Assembly: GCF_000186345.1 (NCBI RefSeq)
Contig: NC_014962.1
Coordinates: forward strand, 4,058,450-4,122,449
Direction: 5' to 3'
Length of the DNA stretch: 64,000 nt
From: Isosphaera pallida ATCC 43644
GTDB taxonomy: Bacteria > Planctomycetota > Planctomycetia > Isosphaerales > Isosphaeraceae
Under the pieces are notes generated by a model. The model was not told where the DNA came from, did not search any database, and worked only from the letters and a program-made list of their open reading frames with translations. Position 1 is the first letter of the stretch. Each line of letters starts with the position of its first letter. Of this stretch, positions 33,971 to 43,613 are shown one piece after another. Position numbers and translations under genes: made by a program.

Positions 33971-35311
33971 ATGAACTTGCAACCCCGTGGAACCCTGTCT
34001 CGTCGTGGATTCGTGGAACGCTCGCTGATGGCGCTGACGGCAGCTGGTCTGCCCATGTGGGCCGCCCGCGAGACCCTAGCCGCTCAACAGGCCGCGTCCC
34101 GTTCCAAACCTCGCCCCTTCGGCACCCGCGTCTCGCGGATGGACAACCTGCGTTTGGGAGCCATTGCTACCGGCTCGCGGGGTATTCCGGTGATGATGGA
34201 CGCCCTGAAGCAACCGGGGGTCGAATGCGTGGCGATCTGCGACGTCGATCAACGTCACATCGACAAAGGCTTGGAAGCCCTCCGCAAAAAGAACATCACC
34301 GACGTCCAGACCTATCGGGACTTCCGGGAACTGCTCGACCGCGACGACATTGACATCGTCACCATCGTCACTCCCGACCATTGGCACGCCCTCATCGCCA
34401 TCGAAGCGATGAAGCGAGGCAAGGATGTCTACTGTGAAAAACCGCTGACCCTCACCGTGGCCGAAGGTCAGGCTATGGTCAAGGTGGCCCGACGCCAAGG
34501 CACCGTGTTCCAGACCGGCAGCCAGCAACGCTCCGACGCTCGCTTCCGTCTGGCGTGCGAACTGGTGCGCAATGGACGCATCGGCAAAGTCAAGCGGGTC
34601 GAAGCGAGGATCGGTCAAAATCCCGTGGGCGGCCCCTTCCCCGAATTACCGATCCCCAAGGAACTCGACTGGAACTTCTGGCTGGGGCCAACCCCCGAAG
34701 TCCCCTACCGCGAGAAAAACTGCCATTACGAGTTCCGCTGGTGGCAAGCCTACTCCGGCGGCAAGATGACCGACTGGGGCGCCCACCACAACGACATCGC
34801 CCAATGGGGCCTAGGACGCGACGGCGACGGCCCGGTGAGCGTCGAAGGCCAAGCCACCCCCTTCTCCACCGCGCCGGATTGCTACAACTGGCACCCCGAC
34901 TTCACCGTCACCTGCACCTATGACGACGGTATCCAACTCGTCACCATGGCTAAAGGGGAAAACGGCGTCAAGTTCGAAGGTGAGGACGGCTGGATCTTCG
35001 TCAACCGCTCCAAGATCGAAGCCAGCGACCCCAAACTCATCGACGAACCCCTGCCTCGAACCGCAGTGCGGTTGGAAGTCTCCACTGACCACATGGGCGA
35101 CTTCATCAACTGCGTGCGGACCCGCAAGCGGCCGATTTGCGACGTGGAAATTGGCCACCGCTCGGTGACAGTCTGCCACATCGAGAACATCGCGCTGTTG
35201 CTGGGCCGCCAACTCCAGTGGGATCCCAAGGCCGAACGATTCGTCAACGACGACGAAGCCAATGCCATGCTCAGCCGCGAGATGCGTTCCCCCTGGAAGC
35301 TCGAAGTCTAA
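33971..35311 (+). CDS. Tat-exported Gfo/Idh/MocA family oxidoreductase
   Basis: A 446-residue NAD(P)-dependent oxidoreductase. ATG 33971 follows TAGGAG by 8 bases. The twin-arginine signal is SRRGFVERSLMALTAAGLP near residues 10-30, so the protein should be exported folded, with its cofactor bound. The Rossmann part begins LRLGAIATGSRG, then CDVDQRHIDKG. The family motif CEKPLTLTVAEG has the Lys-Pro that marks the catalytic Lys, followed by QTGSQQR. The C-terminal domain has DWGAHHNDIAQWGLG, with the His of the active site. Many planctomycetes carry large numbers of these and they are thought to act on sugars or inositols in the periplasm. Substrate is unknown. It follows the MmgE/PrpD gene by 126 bases on the same strand. 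Confidence 0.95.
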   Translation: MNLQPRGTLSRRGFVERSLMALTAAGLPMWAARETLAAQQAASRSKPRPFGTRVSRMDNLRLGAIATGSRGIPVMMDALKQPGVECVAICDVDQRHIDKGLEALRKKNITDVQTYRDFRELLDRDDIDIVTIVTPDHWHALIAIEAMKRGKDVYCEKPLTLTVAEGQAMVKVARRQGTVFQTGSQQRSDARFRLACELVRNGRIGKVKRVEARIGQNPVGGPFPELPIPKELDWNFWLGPTPEVPYREKNCHYEFRWWQAYSGGKMTDWGAHHNDIAQWGLGRDGDGPVSVEGQATPFSTAPDCYNWHPDFTVTCTYDDGIQLVTMAKGENGVKFEGEDGWIFVNRSKIEASDPKLIDEPLPRTAVRLEVSTDHMGDFINCVRTRKRPICDVEIGHRSVTVCHIENIALLLGRQLQWDPKAERFVNDDEANAMLSREMRSPWKLEV

Positions 35312-35625
35312 ATCCAACCCCAGGATAGGGAATGGAACCTGGCCCGCAGGCCGGACGCGGACCTCGCCGGCAACCCTCCACGCGGACCACACTTCCATCC
35401 GTCTTCTTGGCGGCATGATGCCTCCGCGCGACTGGAGATTGCCCGTCTAGTCGCGCGGGCAGCTCTCCTGTGCGAACCACGTCGCCCCACCAGCGCTCCA
35501 AACTGGCGAGTCTGCGAATTTGCGCGGAGATCCCTTGAAACCACGTCTTGCCGGTCTTATCATGGCCCACGTCAGCCAACCGATCGGCGAGCGAATGCGC
35601 ACCTCCCCGATCTCGCTCCGATCCC
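35312..35625. other. Gap between the oxidoreductase gene and tRNA-Lys
   Basis: Holds the strong hairpin at 35424-35458, and then the tRNA promoter region. No gene. Confidence 0.35.
35424..35458. terminator. Strong hairpin after the oxidoreductase gene
   Basis: Arms of 13 bases (35424-35436 and 35446-35458) pair with one G:T pair around 9 bases. It lies about 110 bases past the stop at 35311 and before the tRNA. No T-run. Likely terminator or 3'-end stabiliser. Confidence 0.5.
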
Positions 35626-35698
<73 letters not shown>

Positions 35699-36058
35699 TT
35701 CTCAACATTCCACCTTGTCTCCTCTAAGACTTGCGCGATCATCCTGACGGGGTCACGTCGGCCTCATTTCATCCTCGACGGCCAAGCGGGGAATCCCAAG
35801 CCAGTCCGTCTCTTTCGACAACCCCAAGCAGTTGAACCACGGAGAGGGTCATCGCCGTGATCGTCACACCTTCATCATTCAAGCAACCACTTGTGAATCA
35901 CTAAGTTCGAGGTTAGGATTTCTAAGCCACAGAGGCTTGCCCGACTCGATGGAGACGTCCAGCGTGTGGTGATGCTTTGATCATCTCGCGTTGCCATCGG
36001 CCTTGATTCGATCGATCGATATGATTTGGTTTTTCGTTTGCGCTGCGTGCGAGGTTTA
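35699..36058. other. Intergenic region after tRNA-Lys
   Basis: Lies between the tRNA and the end of the glutaminyl cyclase-like gene. It has a short GATC-rich run near 36005-36022 and nothing I can support as a gene. Confidence 0.35.
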
Positions 36059-36982
36059 TCATCGTCCGCCCCCGGTTGCGAGTTCGACCTGAAAGAGTTT
36101 GGGCCAGTTCTTGCCAGTGACCCAAAGACGTTTGGTCGCGGGGTCGTAGGCGATGCCGTTGAGGACCATTTCGCGGTCGGGACGTTCGGTGGCCGTGAGC
36201 AATCCGCGCAGGTCGATCCAGCCCAAGACCCGACCGGTAGCCGGATCGATGCGGGCCACGAAATCTTCGTACCAGACGTTGGCTAGGATTTCACCGTTCA
36301 CATATTCAAGTTCATTAATATTTTCGATGGGACGGCGGCCATCGCGCACTCGAACACGTCGAAGTGTTTTGAAGTCGGCAGGGTCAATCACCTTGAGGAT
36401 TGACGACCCATCCGACATGTAGAGCGTTTTGCCGTCGGTGGTCAATCCCCACCCTTCGCCGGTGTAGCTGAACCGTTTGGATCGGGGTTGCAAGGTGGTC
36501 TTGTCGTACACCAGGCAGACCCGATTTTGCCAGGTGAGTTGATAGAGGTCGTCGCCGAGCACTTCGATCCCCTCGCCGAAGATGCGGGGGTCGCACTCGA
36601 CCTCGGCAAGGGTCCTGCCGGTCGCGGGATCGATCTTTTTGAGCCGTGTCTGGCCATAGCGTCCGGTCCCCTCGAACAATACTCCGTTGTCGAAGGTGAG
36701 CCCCTGGGTGAAGGCGGTGGGGTCATGGGGCAGCACCTTGACCACCTTGACCTTCCAGATTGGCAACGCGCCGGCTTCGGGATTCAGGGCGTTCCACTTC
36801 CAACCTGCCCAGGCTGCGCCCAAAGCAATGACGCCCAACGCCGCCAGCCCCCCAAACTTCCTTCCCCTTCCCCTGGGCGTTGCAGCGGGAAGGGGCCTTG
36901 TGGGTTCCGCCGACTCCCAAGTCCTCCCGGCAACCGGGGCGACGGAATCGGTCGAGTGAGACGGAGACGTGTTTGCGACCAT
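36059..36982 (-). CDS. Glutaminyl-peptide cyclotransferase-like protein
   Basis: A 307-residue protein of the plant/bacterial glutamine cyclotransferase type, a five-bladed beta-propeller. It closes N-terminal Gln to pyroglutamate in target proteins. ATG 36982 has GAGGAG about 10 bases upstream; the frame is open a further 23 codons. A membrane segment (FGGLAALGVIALGAAWAG) lies near 45-62, so it is anchored with the rest outside. The propeller starts near 80 with HDPTAFTQGLTF, then GEGIEVLGDDLYQLTWQ, YTGEGWGLTTDG and INELEYVNGEILANVW, all typical motifs of this family with the acidic active-site residues. Target proteins are not known. Confidence 0.9.
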   Translation of the reverse strand: MVANTSPSHSTDSVAPVAGRTWESAEPTRPLPAATPRGRGRKFGGLAALGVIALGAAWAGWKWNALNPEAGALPIWKVKVVKVLPHDPTAFTQGLTFDNGVLFEGTGRYGQTRLKKIDPATGRTLAEVECDPRIFGEGIEVLGDDLYQLTWQNRVCLVYDKTTLQPRSKRFSYTGEGWGLTTDGKTLYMSDGSSILKVIDPADFKTLRRVRVRDGRRPIENINELEYVNGEILANVWYEDFVARIDPATGRVLGWIDLRGLLTATERPDREMVLNGIAYDPATKRLWVTGKNWPKLFQVELATGGGR

Positions 36983-37555
36983 TGCGTTGACTCCTCCTCT
37001 GCAACGTCGGACAACCCTATTGGTGGTGTTCTTCCAGGGTAGCCAACCCAAGGGTTCGCACGCAAACCAACCACTCCTTGTGAGGATTCCTTGACTGATG
37101 CCAGGAATACTGGAGAGCGAAAAAGGTAACCCTCAAGGCGGGGGTCCCGATTTTTGAGGTCACTCGGCGGTCGAGAGCTTATTCACCAGTCAACCGACAA
37201 GAACCACCGCGTTGTCCCAAACTTGGGTAATTTGCCACACGAGTGATATGATGGGCCAAACGTCTACAAACGGATCCCCTAGCCACGGGTTCGGGTCGCA
37301 GATTGCGAACAGCTTCCAGAGGGTCTTGGCGTATCAACCACCCCGGAGATGAGATTTGCGGGATCAGGGTTGACATAATCGACTCATTGTCACCATCAGT
37401 TAGGATGAGCGTTTTGGTCGGAATCGAGCGTCTTACCGCTTCTGCCGAACCACGCCGGTTTTTTTACCTTCTGTCGAGGACTGCGGGTCGATCCTTTGTG
37501 ATAGTAAAATTTGGCTTTCATTTGACTTGTCAGGCGTGCGTCAGGAGACCACGCC
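36983..37555. other. Divergent upstream region of the two-component genes
   Basis: About 570 bases between the glutaminyl cyclase-like gene (-) and the AlgB-like gene (+). It is AT-richer than the surroundings and holds one candidate promoter (separate entry). I see no -24/-12 sigma-54 site. No gene supported. Confidence 0.35.
37223..37252 (+). promoter_or_regulatory. Candidate sigma-70-type promoter
   Basis: TTGGGT (37223-37228) and TATGAT (37247-37252) lie 18 bases apart. The -10 matches 5 of 6 consensus bases, the -35 only 3 or 4. It is about 300 bases upstream of the response-regulator gene and reads towards it. This is weak and planctomycete promoters may differ. Confidence 0.25.
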
Positions 37556-38932
37556 ATGGGTAGGGACATGAGGACTTCCAGTCTTCCGTTCACAGCGCTC
37601 GTTGTTGATGACGATCCGTCGATTCGTCAGTCGCTACGCTTGTGTATTGAGTCCGAGAATGGCCGGGTTCATCAGGCCGGCACGGCATCCGGCTGCCTCG
37701 ACGCTCTCGACCGCTCCCGATTTGACGTGATCCTGCTTGATCTTTGGCTCGGCTCGGACTCGGGACTCAACGTGCTTCCGGAGATCCTACGACGCCAGCC
37801 GGGCAGCGGAGTGATTGTGGTGACGGCGTATGCCACCTACGAATCCGCGGTCGAGGCGATGCGTCTTGGGGCAGTAGACTACCTTCCCAAGCCATTCACT
37901 CCCGAGCAGGTTCGCACCTCTATCCGGCGGGTCATTACCACGGGGCTTCTCCGTCGCCAGTTCAACGAACTGCAAGATCGACTCAATGAAACGGAAAGCG
38001 AGAACAGCTTTGAGACTTGCAGCCCAGTCTACGCGGCCTTCCTGCAAACCGCCGTCCGTGCCGCCGCGTCGAACGCCGTCGTTCTTCTGCGAGGTGAAAG
38101 CGGCACCGGTAAAACGGTGCTCGCCCGCTGGATCCGCAAACATAGCCTTCGGCCTGATGGTCCGTTCGTCACCGTTCACTGCCCAATGCTCTCCAACGAG
38201 TTGATGGCCAGCGTGCTGTTCGGCCACAAGAAGGGCGCGTTCACTGGAGCCGTGACCGACGCGGTGGGCAAAGTCGAGGAAGCCGAGAACGGAACGCTGT
38301 TTCTGGACGAGGTTGGCGACTTGAACGCCGACGCCCAGGCTCGGGTGTTGCGGTTTCTCAACGACCGGACTTATGAACGCGTCGGCGAGGCGAAGGAGCG
38401 ACGGGGCAACGTCAGGCTGATCGCAGCGACTAATCGCGCCCTCGAAGAAGACGTGCGGGCTGGACGGTTTCGGGAAGACCTGTTTTTCCGTCTCAACGTC
38501 ATCACCCTCATTGTTCCCGCTTTGCGGGACCGGCCGGAAGATGTTCTGCCGATGGCGCACCACTACCTGAGTTACTTTGAGCGCAGGCAGGGGCGGCGGA
38601 ATCTCATCTTCTCGAACTCGTGCGAAACGGCCATCAAGGCTCACACCTGGCCAGGCAACTTGCGTGAGCTTCGGAACGCCGTCGAGCGCGCCACGATCCT
38701 TTGCCCCTCCTCGGTGATCGAAGCCCACGATCTTGGTCTGGTCTGGAGGTCCGCCCATCCAGGCCAGGGAGATGAACTCGTTTTGGGTGGGGACGTCTCT
38801 CTTAGGGAAATCGAGCGGGAACACATCGCGCGGGTGGTCGCACGGGCCGGCTCTTTCGAGGCGGCGGCTCGGATTCTGGGAATCAACTCGACCACGCTTC
38901 AGCGAAAGCGTAAGAGGTACGGCCTGTCGTGA
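37556..38932 (+). CDS. AlgB-like NtrC-family response regulator
   Basis: A 458-residue sigma-54 activator. ATG 37556 follows AGGAG by 8 bases. The receiver domain (about 15-130) has VVDDDPS, the phospho-acceptor D62 in VILLDLWLG, VTAYA and the Lys in YLPKPF. The AAA+ domain has the Walker A GESGTGKT near residue 180, the sigma-54 loop GAFTGA and the Walker B LFLDEVGDLN. The C-terminus is a Fis-type helix-turn-helix (AARILGINSTTLQRKRKRYG). The domain order and wording resemble Pseudomonas AlgB, in particular the C-terminal STTLQRKRKRYG. The gene shares a 4-base overlap (GTGA) with the next gene, its probable sensor kinase. It may activate sigma-54 promoters. Confidence 0.93.
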   Translation: MGRDMRTSSLPFTALVVDDDPSIRQSLRLCIESENGRVHQAGTASGCLDALDRSRFDVILLDLWLGSDSGLNVLPEILRRQPGSGVIVVTAYATYESAVEAMRLGAVDYLPKPFTPEQVRTSIRRVITTGLLRRQFNELQDRLNETESENSFETCSPVYAAFLQTAVRAAASNAVVLLRGESGTGKTVLARWIRKHSLRPDGPFVTVHCPMLSNELMASVLFGHKKGAFTGAVTDAVGKVEEAENGTLFLDEVGDLNADAQARVLRFLNDRTYERVGEAKERRGNVRLIAATNRALEEDVRAGRFREDLFFRLNVITLIVPALRDRPEDVLPMAHHYLSYFERRQGRRNLIFSNSCETAIKAHTWPGNLRELRNAVERATILCPSSVIEAHDLGLVWRSAHPGQGDELVLGGDVSLREIEREHIARVVARAGSFEAAARILGINSTTLQRKRKRYGLS

Positions 38933-40803
38933 GGAGTCGCCTGCAAACCCGGTTTCTCCTCGTCGGCGGCCTGTTGGTCGCAACCGCGACTGGCGGAAGC
39001 GTCTGGAGCGCGCTGACGTTCCTCCGCCTGAAACAGGTCATGGACGAGGCGATCCAAGCTAGCCAGGAAATCATCGACCTCGGCGCGGCGCTACATAGTT
39101 CACTGGAACGGGAGGACGATGCTTTACTGCTCTTTCTAAGCGGAGATTTCCTAAAGGCCCAAAACGATCTGAAGATCGAACGACAGCGGGGCGACGCGCG
39201 GTTTGAGAGACTGGCGAATCAAGTTGAAATTAAAGAGCAACGCGCCCTGGTGGTCGCGCTGCGTCGGCGGATCGACGAATACCGGGCGGCTGGGGATGCC
39301 CTGCTGAATCCAAACGCTCAACCAGGGGGCTTGGAACAATATCACCTGCGGGTCAACCCATTGCTTCGCCAAGCGGTCCTGGGTTGCGACCAACTTCGCG
39401 AGATGAACTTCCGCTCGATGCGGGAAGCCAGCTTGCGGGTGCGGGACGAGGCGGCCCGCAACATACGATTGGTGTTGGCGATCTCGGTGTCAATGATTGG
39501 GTTGGGTGTCGCGGTTTCGGTTTGGTTGGCTCGAACCATCCTGGTTCCGATCCGGGATCTGATCGAGTCGGTCGAGGCGATCCGCAGGGGGGACTTTGAC
39601 CGTCGGGTTCAACCCGTTTCAAGAGACGAACTCGGGCAACTGGGGATGGGATTCAACCGGATGGCCGAAACCCTCTCCGAATACCGCCGCTCCAGCGTGG
39701 GTACGTTGTTGGCCGCCAAAACCACCTTGGAAGCCACGTTGAACGCTTTGCCCGACGCCGTGATGGTCTTCGAGCCGGACGGCACACTCGCCTCCGCCAA
39801 TCCACTGGCCAAACGAATTCTGGCGGCGCGGGGCTTCCAAGCATCCGGCCGGCTCGAGAATCTCACCATCTCGTCGGACTTCGTGGCATCGGTTCGCTCG
39901 GCTCTGTCAGGACGACCGCCCGCGGCTCGTCGCATGGATTTCGCTGGATCGCTCTGCGTCCTCCTCGACAGCGAAAAGCGGCGGTTTGTCGTGACCGCCG
40001 CGCCCATTGCCGAGTTCACTCCCGGACGATTCGGGGCCGTTGTAGTCATGGACGACGTGACCGAATTTGCACGTCTCGACGAATTGCGCAGCGAACTGAT
40101 CGGAGTCGCCTCCCACGAACTCAAATCGCCCCTCACCACGTTGCTGATGAACCTCCTGATGCTCCGCGAGGGAGCCGCAGATCTTGCAAAGCGGCACCAA
40201 GAAATTCTAGAGGCGGCCGTCGCGGGGTGTGAGGAACTTGGGCAGATCATTGACGAGTTGTTAGACCTTACTCGGATCGAGGCGGGCCAACTCCGGCTTG
40301 CGACTGTTCCGGTCGAACTCGGCGCGCTGATTGCCGCGGCTCGCCAACCCCTTCAAGCACGGTTCGAGGATGCTGGGATTCGGCTGGAGGTGAGGATGCC
40401 ACCCACCTCGGTGGTTCTGATTGGCGACCCGAAACGACTTCAAAGCGTCCTGATCAACATCCTCAACAACGCATTGAAATATTCCCCAGCCGGTGGCGTG
40501 ATCGTTGTCGAGGTTGAGGTGCCGTCCCCGCAAAATGCCCGACTTCCCAACCAAAGGGTCGTGCAGATGACCGTGACGGATCGGGGACCAGGGGTGCCTG
40601 CGGAGTTCTGTGAGCGGATTTTCGAGAAATTTTTTCGCGTGGAACATTACCGCCCGTCTAGTGGAAACATCGTGTGGGGCTCGGGAATCGGCCTGTATTT
40701 GTGCCATCAAATCATCAAGTCGCACGGTGGCCGGATCACTTGCGAGACTGGCCCCGACGGTGTTGGCACGCGAATTGTAGTGACTCTTCCTCTCAAGTCG
40801 TAA
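38929..40803 (+). CDS. KinB-like sensor histidine kinase
   Basis: A 624-residue membrane kinase. GTG 38929 overlaps the end of the regulator gene by 4 bases, which suggests translational coupling. The first transmembrane segment is at about 9-30 (FLLVGGLLVATATGG), then a periplasmic helical domain to about 180, a second segment (LVLAISVSMIGLGVAVSVWLA) near 182-202 and a HAMP linker. A PAS-like domain follows (AVMVFEPDGTLASANPLA). The HisKA motif VASHELKSPLTT gives the phospho-acceptor His near residue 395. The ATPase domain has ILNNALKYSPAG (N box), DRGPGVP (G1) and GSGIGLYLC (G2). The layout equals KinB and fits the AlgB-like partner before it. The signal is unknown. Confidence 0.95.
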   Translation: MRSRLQTRFLLVGGLLVATATGGSVWSALTFLRLKQVMDEAIQASQEIIDLGAALHSSLEREDDALLLFLSGDFLKAQNDLKIERQRGDARFERLANQVEIKEQRALVVALRRRIDEYRAAGDALLNPNAQPGGLEQYHLRVNPLLRQAVLGCDQLREMNFRSMREASLRVRDEAARNIRLVLAISVSMIGLGVAVSVWLARTILVPIRDLIESVEAIRRGDFDRRVQPVSRDELGQLGMGFNRMAETLSEYRRSSVGTLLAAKTTLEATLNALPDAVMVFEPDGTLASANPLAKRILAARGFQASGRLENLTISSDFVASVRSALSGRPPAARRMDFAGSLCVLLDSEKRRFVVTAAPIAEFTPGRFGAVVVMDDVTEFARLDELRSELIGVASHELKSPLTTLLMNLLMLREGAADLAKRHQEILEAAVAGCEELGQIIDELLDLTRIEAGQLRLATVPVELGALIAAARQPLQARFEDAGIRLEVRMPPTSVVLIGDPKRLQSVLINILNNALKYSPAGGVIVVEVEVPSPQNARLPNQRVVQMTVTDRGPGVPAEFCERIFEKFFRVEHYRPSSGNIVWGSGIGLYLCHQIIKSHGGRITCETGPDGVGTRIVVTLPLKS

Positions 40804-40887
40804 ATCCAACACCGCGAAACGCCGGCGATTGATCACTTTGGTCGACCAGCGTGGCCAGACTCATCAAATACCGCTTGGAGGCAAGCG

Positions 40888-43596
40888 ATGCCGATGCATA
40901 AAACCGCGCCGGAGCCACGATCAACTTCGGCTCGGTGGAACGACACCGAGTTGGTCGAGGCAGCGTCCAGCGACCTATTGTCCTTGTTGACCCGCCTCAA
41001 AACGTCGCCGGACGGTCTCAGCGAAGCGGAAGCGTCAGAACGCCGAACACGAATCGGCCTCAACGAAATCGCCGCCGAGCGGCCGCCGCGCTGGTACGTC
41101 CAACTGCTTCTCGCATTCCACACGCCGTTCACCTATCTCCTGATGACGCTGGCGGCGATCTCGCTTGGAACCGACGACCTGCCAGCCACCGTGGTGATCA
41201 GCGTGATGGTGGTGCTCAGCGGACTGCTGCGATTTTGGCAAGAGTATCGTTCGTGCTTGGCCGCTGAGCGACTCCGCTCGCTGGTCCGCACCACGGCGAC
41301 CGTTTCTCGCCCCGATGCCCAAAGTCACCTCCCGGAAGACGCGCTAACGGCCTTGGATTCGAAGACCCCGCTGTTGACCGCGCGACAACTAGAAGTCCCA
41401 ATTCGCGATCTCGTTCCAGGCGACGTGATTTTGCTCTCGGCCGGCGACCTCGTTCCAGGCGACGTGTGCCTCCTCAACGCTAAGGATCTATTCGTCAGCC
41501 AGGCTGCACTCACCGGCGAGTCGGTCCCGGTCGAGAAATCGGACGCCTCGCCAACCGAGATTGGCCGCCTGCTGGACACCTATTGCTCGCCTCTCGACCT
41601 GCCGAATCTGTGCTTCATGGGTACCACAGTGGTAAGCGGCACCGCCAAGGCGGTCGTGGTCACCACCGGGAGCCGCACATTTCTGGGTTCCCTGGCGGGT
41701 CACATTGTTGGAAAACGAGCTGAAACCGCTTTCGACCGCGGGGTCCGCGGGGTCAGCTGGCTGCTGATCCGGTTCATGCTGGTGATGGTCCCGATCGTCT
41801 TCCTCCTCAATGGTCTCACTAAGGGCGATTGGACCGAAGCGTTTCTGTTCGGCGTAGCCATCGCCGTCGGCCTCACCCCCGAGATGCTGCCGATGATCGT
41901 CACCGCCAACCTCGCCCGAGGGGCTGTGTCAATGTCTCGCAGGAAGGTCATCGTCAAGAAGCTCCCAGCGATTCAAAACCTCGGCGCGATGGACGTGCTT
42001 TGCACTGACAAGACTGGAACTTTGACCCAGGACAAGGTCGCTTTGATCATGCACCTCGATCTCGAGGGCAACGAATGCGAGGAGGTTTTGGAATACGCTT
42101 ATCTCAACAGCTACTTCCAGACGGGACTCAAGAACCTGTTGGACCGCGCTGTTCTCGAACATGAAGATCTCACGGAGACCCGCGAACTGACCAAGCGGTT
42201 CATCAAGTCCGACGAAGTGCCGTTCGATTTCCAACGGCGGCGAATGTCGGTCGTTGTCCACGAGGTGTTCAAAGGCCGCGACCTGCTCATTTGCAAAGGA
42301 GCCGTTGAGGAACTGCTGACCATCTGCAACGAAGCCCGAGTCGGCGGACAGGTGATCCCGTTGACCGACGCCGTGCGCGATGAGGTCATGCGACTTTGCA
42401 CCTCGATGAACGAAGACGGTCTACGCGTGATCGCTGTGGCGGTAAAGCAGGTCTCGAGCCAACCCAACAAGCAGTATGGAGTCGGTGACGAGAACGAGTT
42501 GACTTTAATTGGGTTCATCGCGTTTCTGGACCCACCTAAGGAATCGGCTGCCCCAGCTCTGGCTGCGCTTGCGCGGCATGGAGTCACCGTCAAAATTTTG
42601 ACCGGAGACAACGAACTCGTCGCCCGAAAGGTGTGCCGCGACGTTGGCCTTGTCTCTCCCAGAACGTTGTTGGGTCGGCATATCGACGCAATGGACGACG
42701 TGGAACTGGAGCAAGCCGCGGAAGGAACCACCCTCTTCGCCAAGCTCAATCCGTCCCAGAAAGCCCGGATCATCACGGCTTTGAAGCAGCGAGGGCACAC
42801 CGTCGGCTTCCTCGGCGACGGGATCAACGACGCTCCGGCTTTACGCGAGGCCGACGCCGGGATCTCAGTGGACACCGGAGCCGACATCGCCAAAGAATCG
42901 GCCGACATCATCTTGCTGGAAAAAAGTCTCATGGTGTTGGAGGAGGGAGTTCTGTTGGGTCGGCAGACGTATGGGAATATTATCAAGTACATTAAAATGG
43001 CGGCCAGTTCCAACTTCGGTAACGTGTTCAGCGTTTTGGTTGCAAGCGTTTGGCTGCCGTTTCTGCCGATGCTTGCCATCCATCTACTCATTCAGAACCT
43101 GCTCTACGACATTTCGCAGACCGGCATCCCATTCGACAAAATGGACGAGGAGTATCTCCAAAAGCCCCGCAAGTGGCAGGTCAACGACCTAGGCCGGTTC
43201 ATGCTGTGCATTGGCCCCATCAGTTCGATTTTCGACATTACGACCTTCTGCGTGATGTATTTTGTGTTCCAAGCTAAGACGCTCGAGATGCAGTCGTTGT
43301 TTCAATCTGGTTGGTTCGTCGAAGGGCTGCTTTCTCAAACCCTCATCATTCACATGATCCGCACGTCCAAAGTGCCGTTTTTTCAAAGCAACGCCTCACT
43401 CCCTCTAACGGCACTGACGTTATGCGTGATGGCCATTGGAATCGCTGTGCCATTTACACCGCTTGGGGCGGCCGTCGAGATGGTCCCATTGCCGCTTGCG
43501 TACTTCCCTTGGTTGGTCGCCACCCTGATCTGCTATTGGCTTCTGACACAAATCGTGAAGTCCTGGTACATCCATCGCTTTGGTATGTGGTTGTGA
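40888..43596 (+). CDS. mgtA: Magnesium-transporting P-type ATPase
   Basis: A 902-residue class III P-type ATPase. ATG 40888 follows GGAGG by about 7 bases. The phosphorylated Asp is D374 in CTDKTGTLTQD. The TGES-type actuator motif ALTGESVPVEK, the KGA nucleotide-binding motif (CKGAVEELL), LTGDNELVARKV and the hinge GDGINDAP are all present, and about ten transmembrane segments are arranged as in MgtA. The family imports Mg2+ at low external magnesium. A repeated 18-base unit encodes LVPGDV twice (41410-41427 and 41449-41466). It lies 84 bases after the sensor-kinase gene and 17 bases before the mgtC gene, so it may form one operon with them. Confidence 0.95.
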   Translation: MPMHKTAPEPRSTSARWNDTELVEAASSDLLSLLTRLKTSPDGLSEAEASERRTRIGLNEIAAERPPRWYVQLLLAFHTPFTYLLMTLAAISLGTDDLPATVVISVMVVLSGLLRFWQEYRSCLAAERLRSLVRTTATVSRPDAQSHLPEDALTALDSKTPLLTARQLEVPIRDLVPGDVILLSAGDLVPGDVCLLNAKDLFVSQAALTGESVPVEKSDASPTEIGRLLDTYCSPLDLPNLCFMGTTVVSGTAKAVVVTTGSRTFLGSLAGHIVGKRAETAFDRGVRGVSWLLIRFMLVMVPIVFLLNGLTKGDWTEAFLFGVAIAVGLTPEMLPMIVTANLARGAVSMSRRKVIVKKLPAIQNLGAMDVLCTDKTGTLTQDKVALIMHLDLEGNECEEVLEYAYLNSYFQTGLKNLLDRAVLEHEDLTETRELTKRFIKSDEVPFDFQRRRMSVVVHEVFKGRDLLICKGAVEELLTICNEARVGGQVIPLTDAVRDEVMRLCTSMNEDGLRVIAVAVKQVSSQPNKQYGVGDENELTLIGFIAFLDPPKESAAPALAALARHGVTVKILTGDNELVARKVCRDVGLVSPRTLLGRHIDAMDDVELEQAAEGTTLFAKLNPSQKARIITALKQRGHTVGFLGDGINDAPALREADAGISVDTGADIAKESADIILLEKSLMVLEEGVLLGRQTYGNIIKYIKMAASSNFGNVFSVLVASVWLPFLPMLAIHLLIQNLLYDISQTGIPFDKMDEEYLQKPRKWQVNDLGRFMLCIGPISSIFDITTFCVMYFVFQAKTLEMQSLFQSGWFVEGLLSQTLIIHMIRTSKVPFFQSNASLPLTALTLCVMAIGIAVPFTPLGAAVEMVPLPLAYFPWLVATLICYWLLTQIVKSWYIHRFGMWL

Positions 43597-43613
43597 TCAA
43601 AGGAGAAGAAAGC

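Noticed and set aside
37500-37555. Possible sigma-54 promoter before the AlgB-like gene
   Set aside because: A TTGGC and TTGAC pair is present but the GG and GC do not have the needed spacing.
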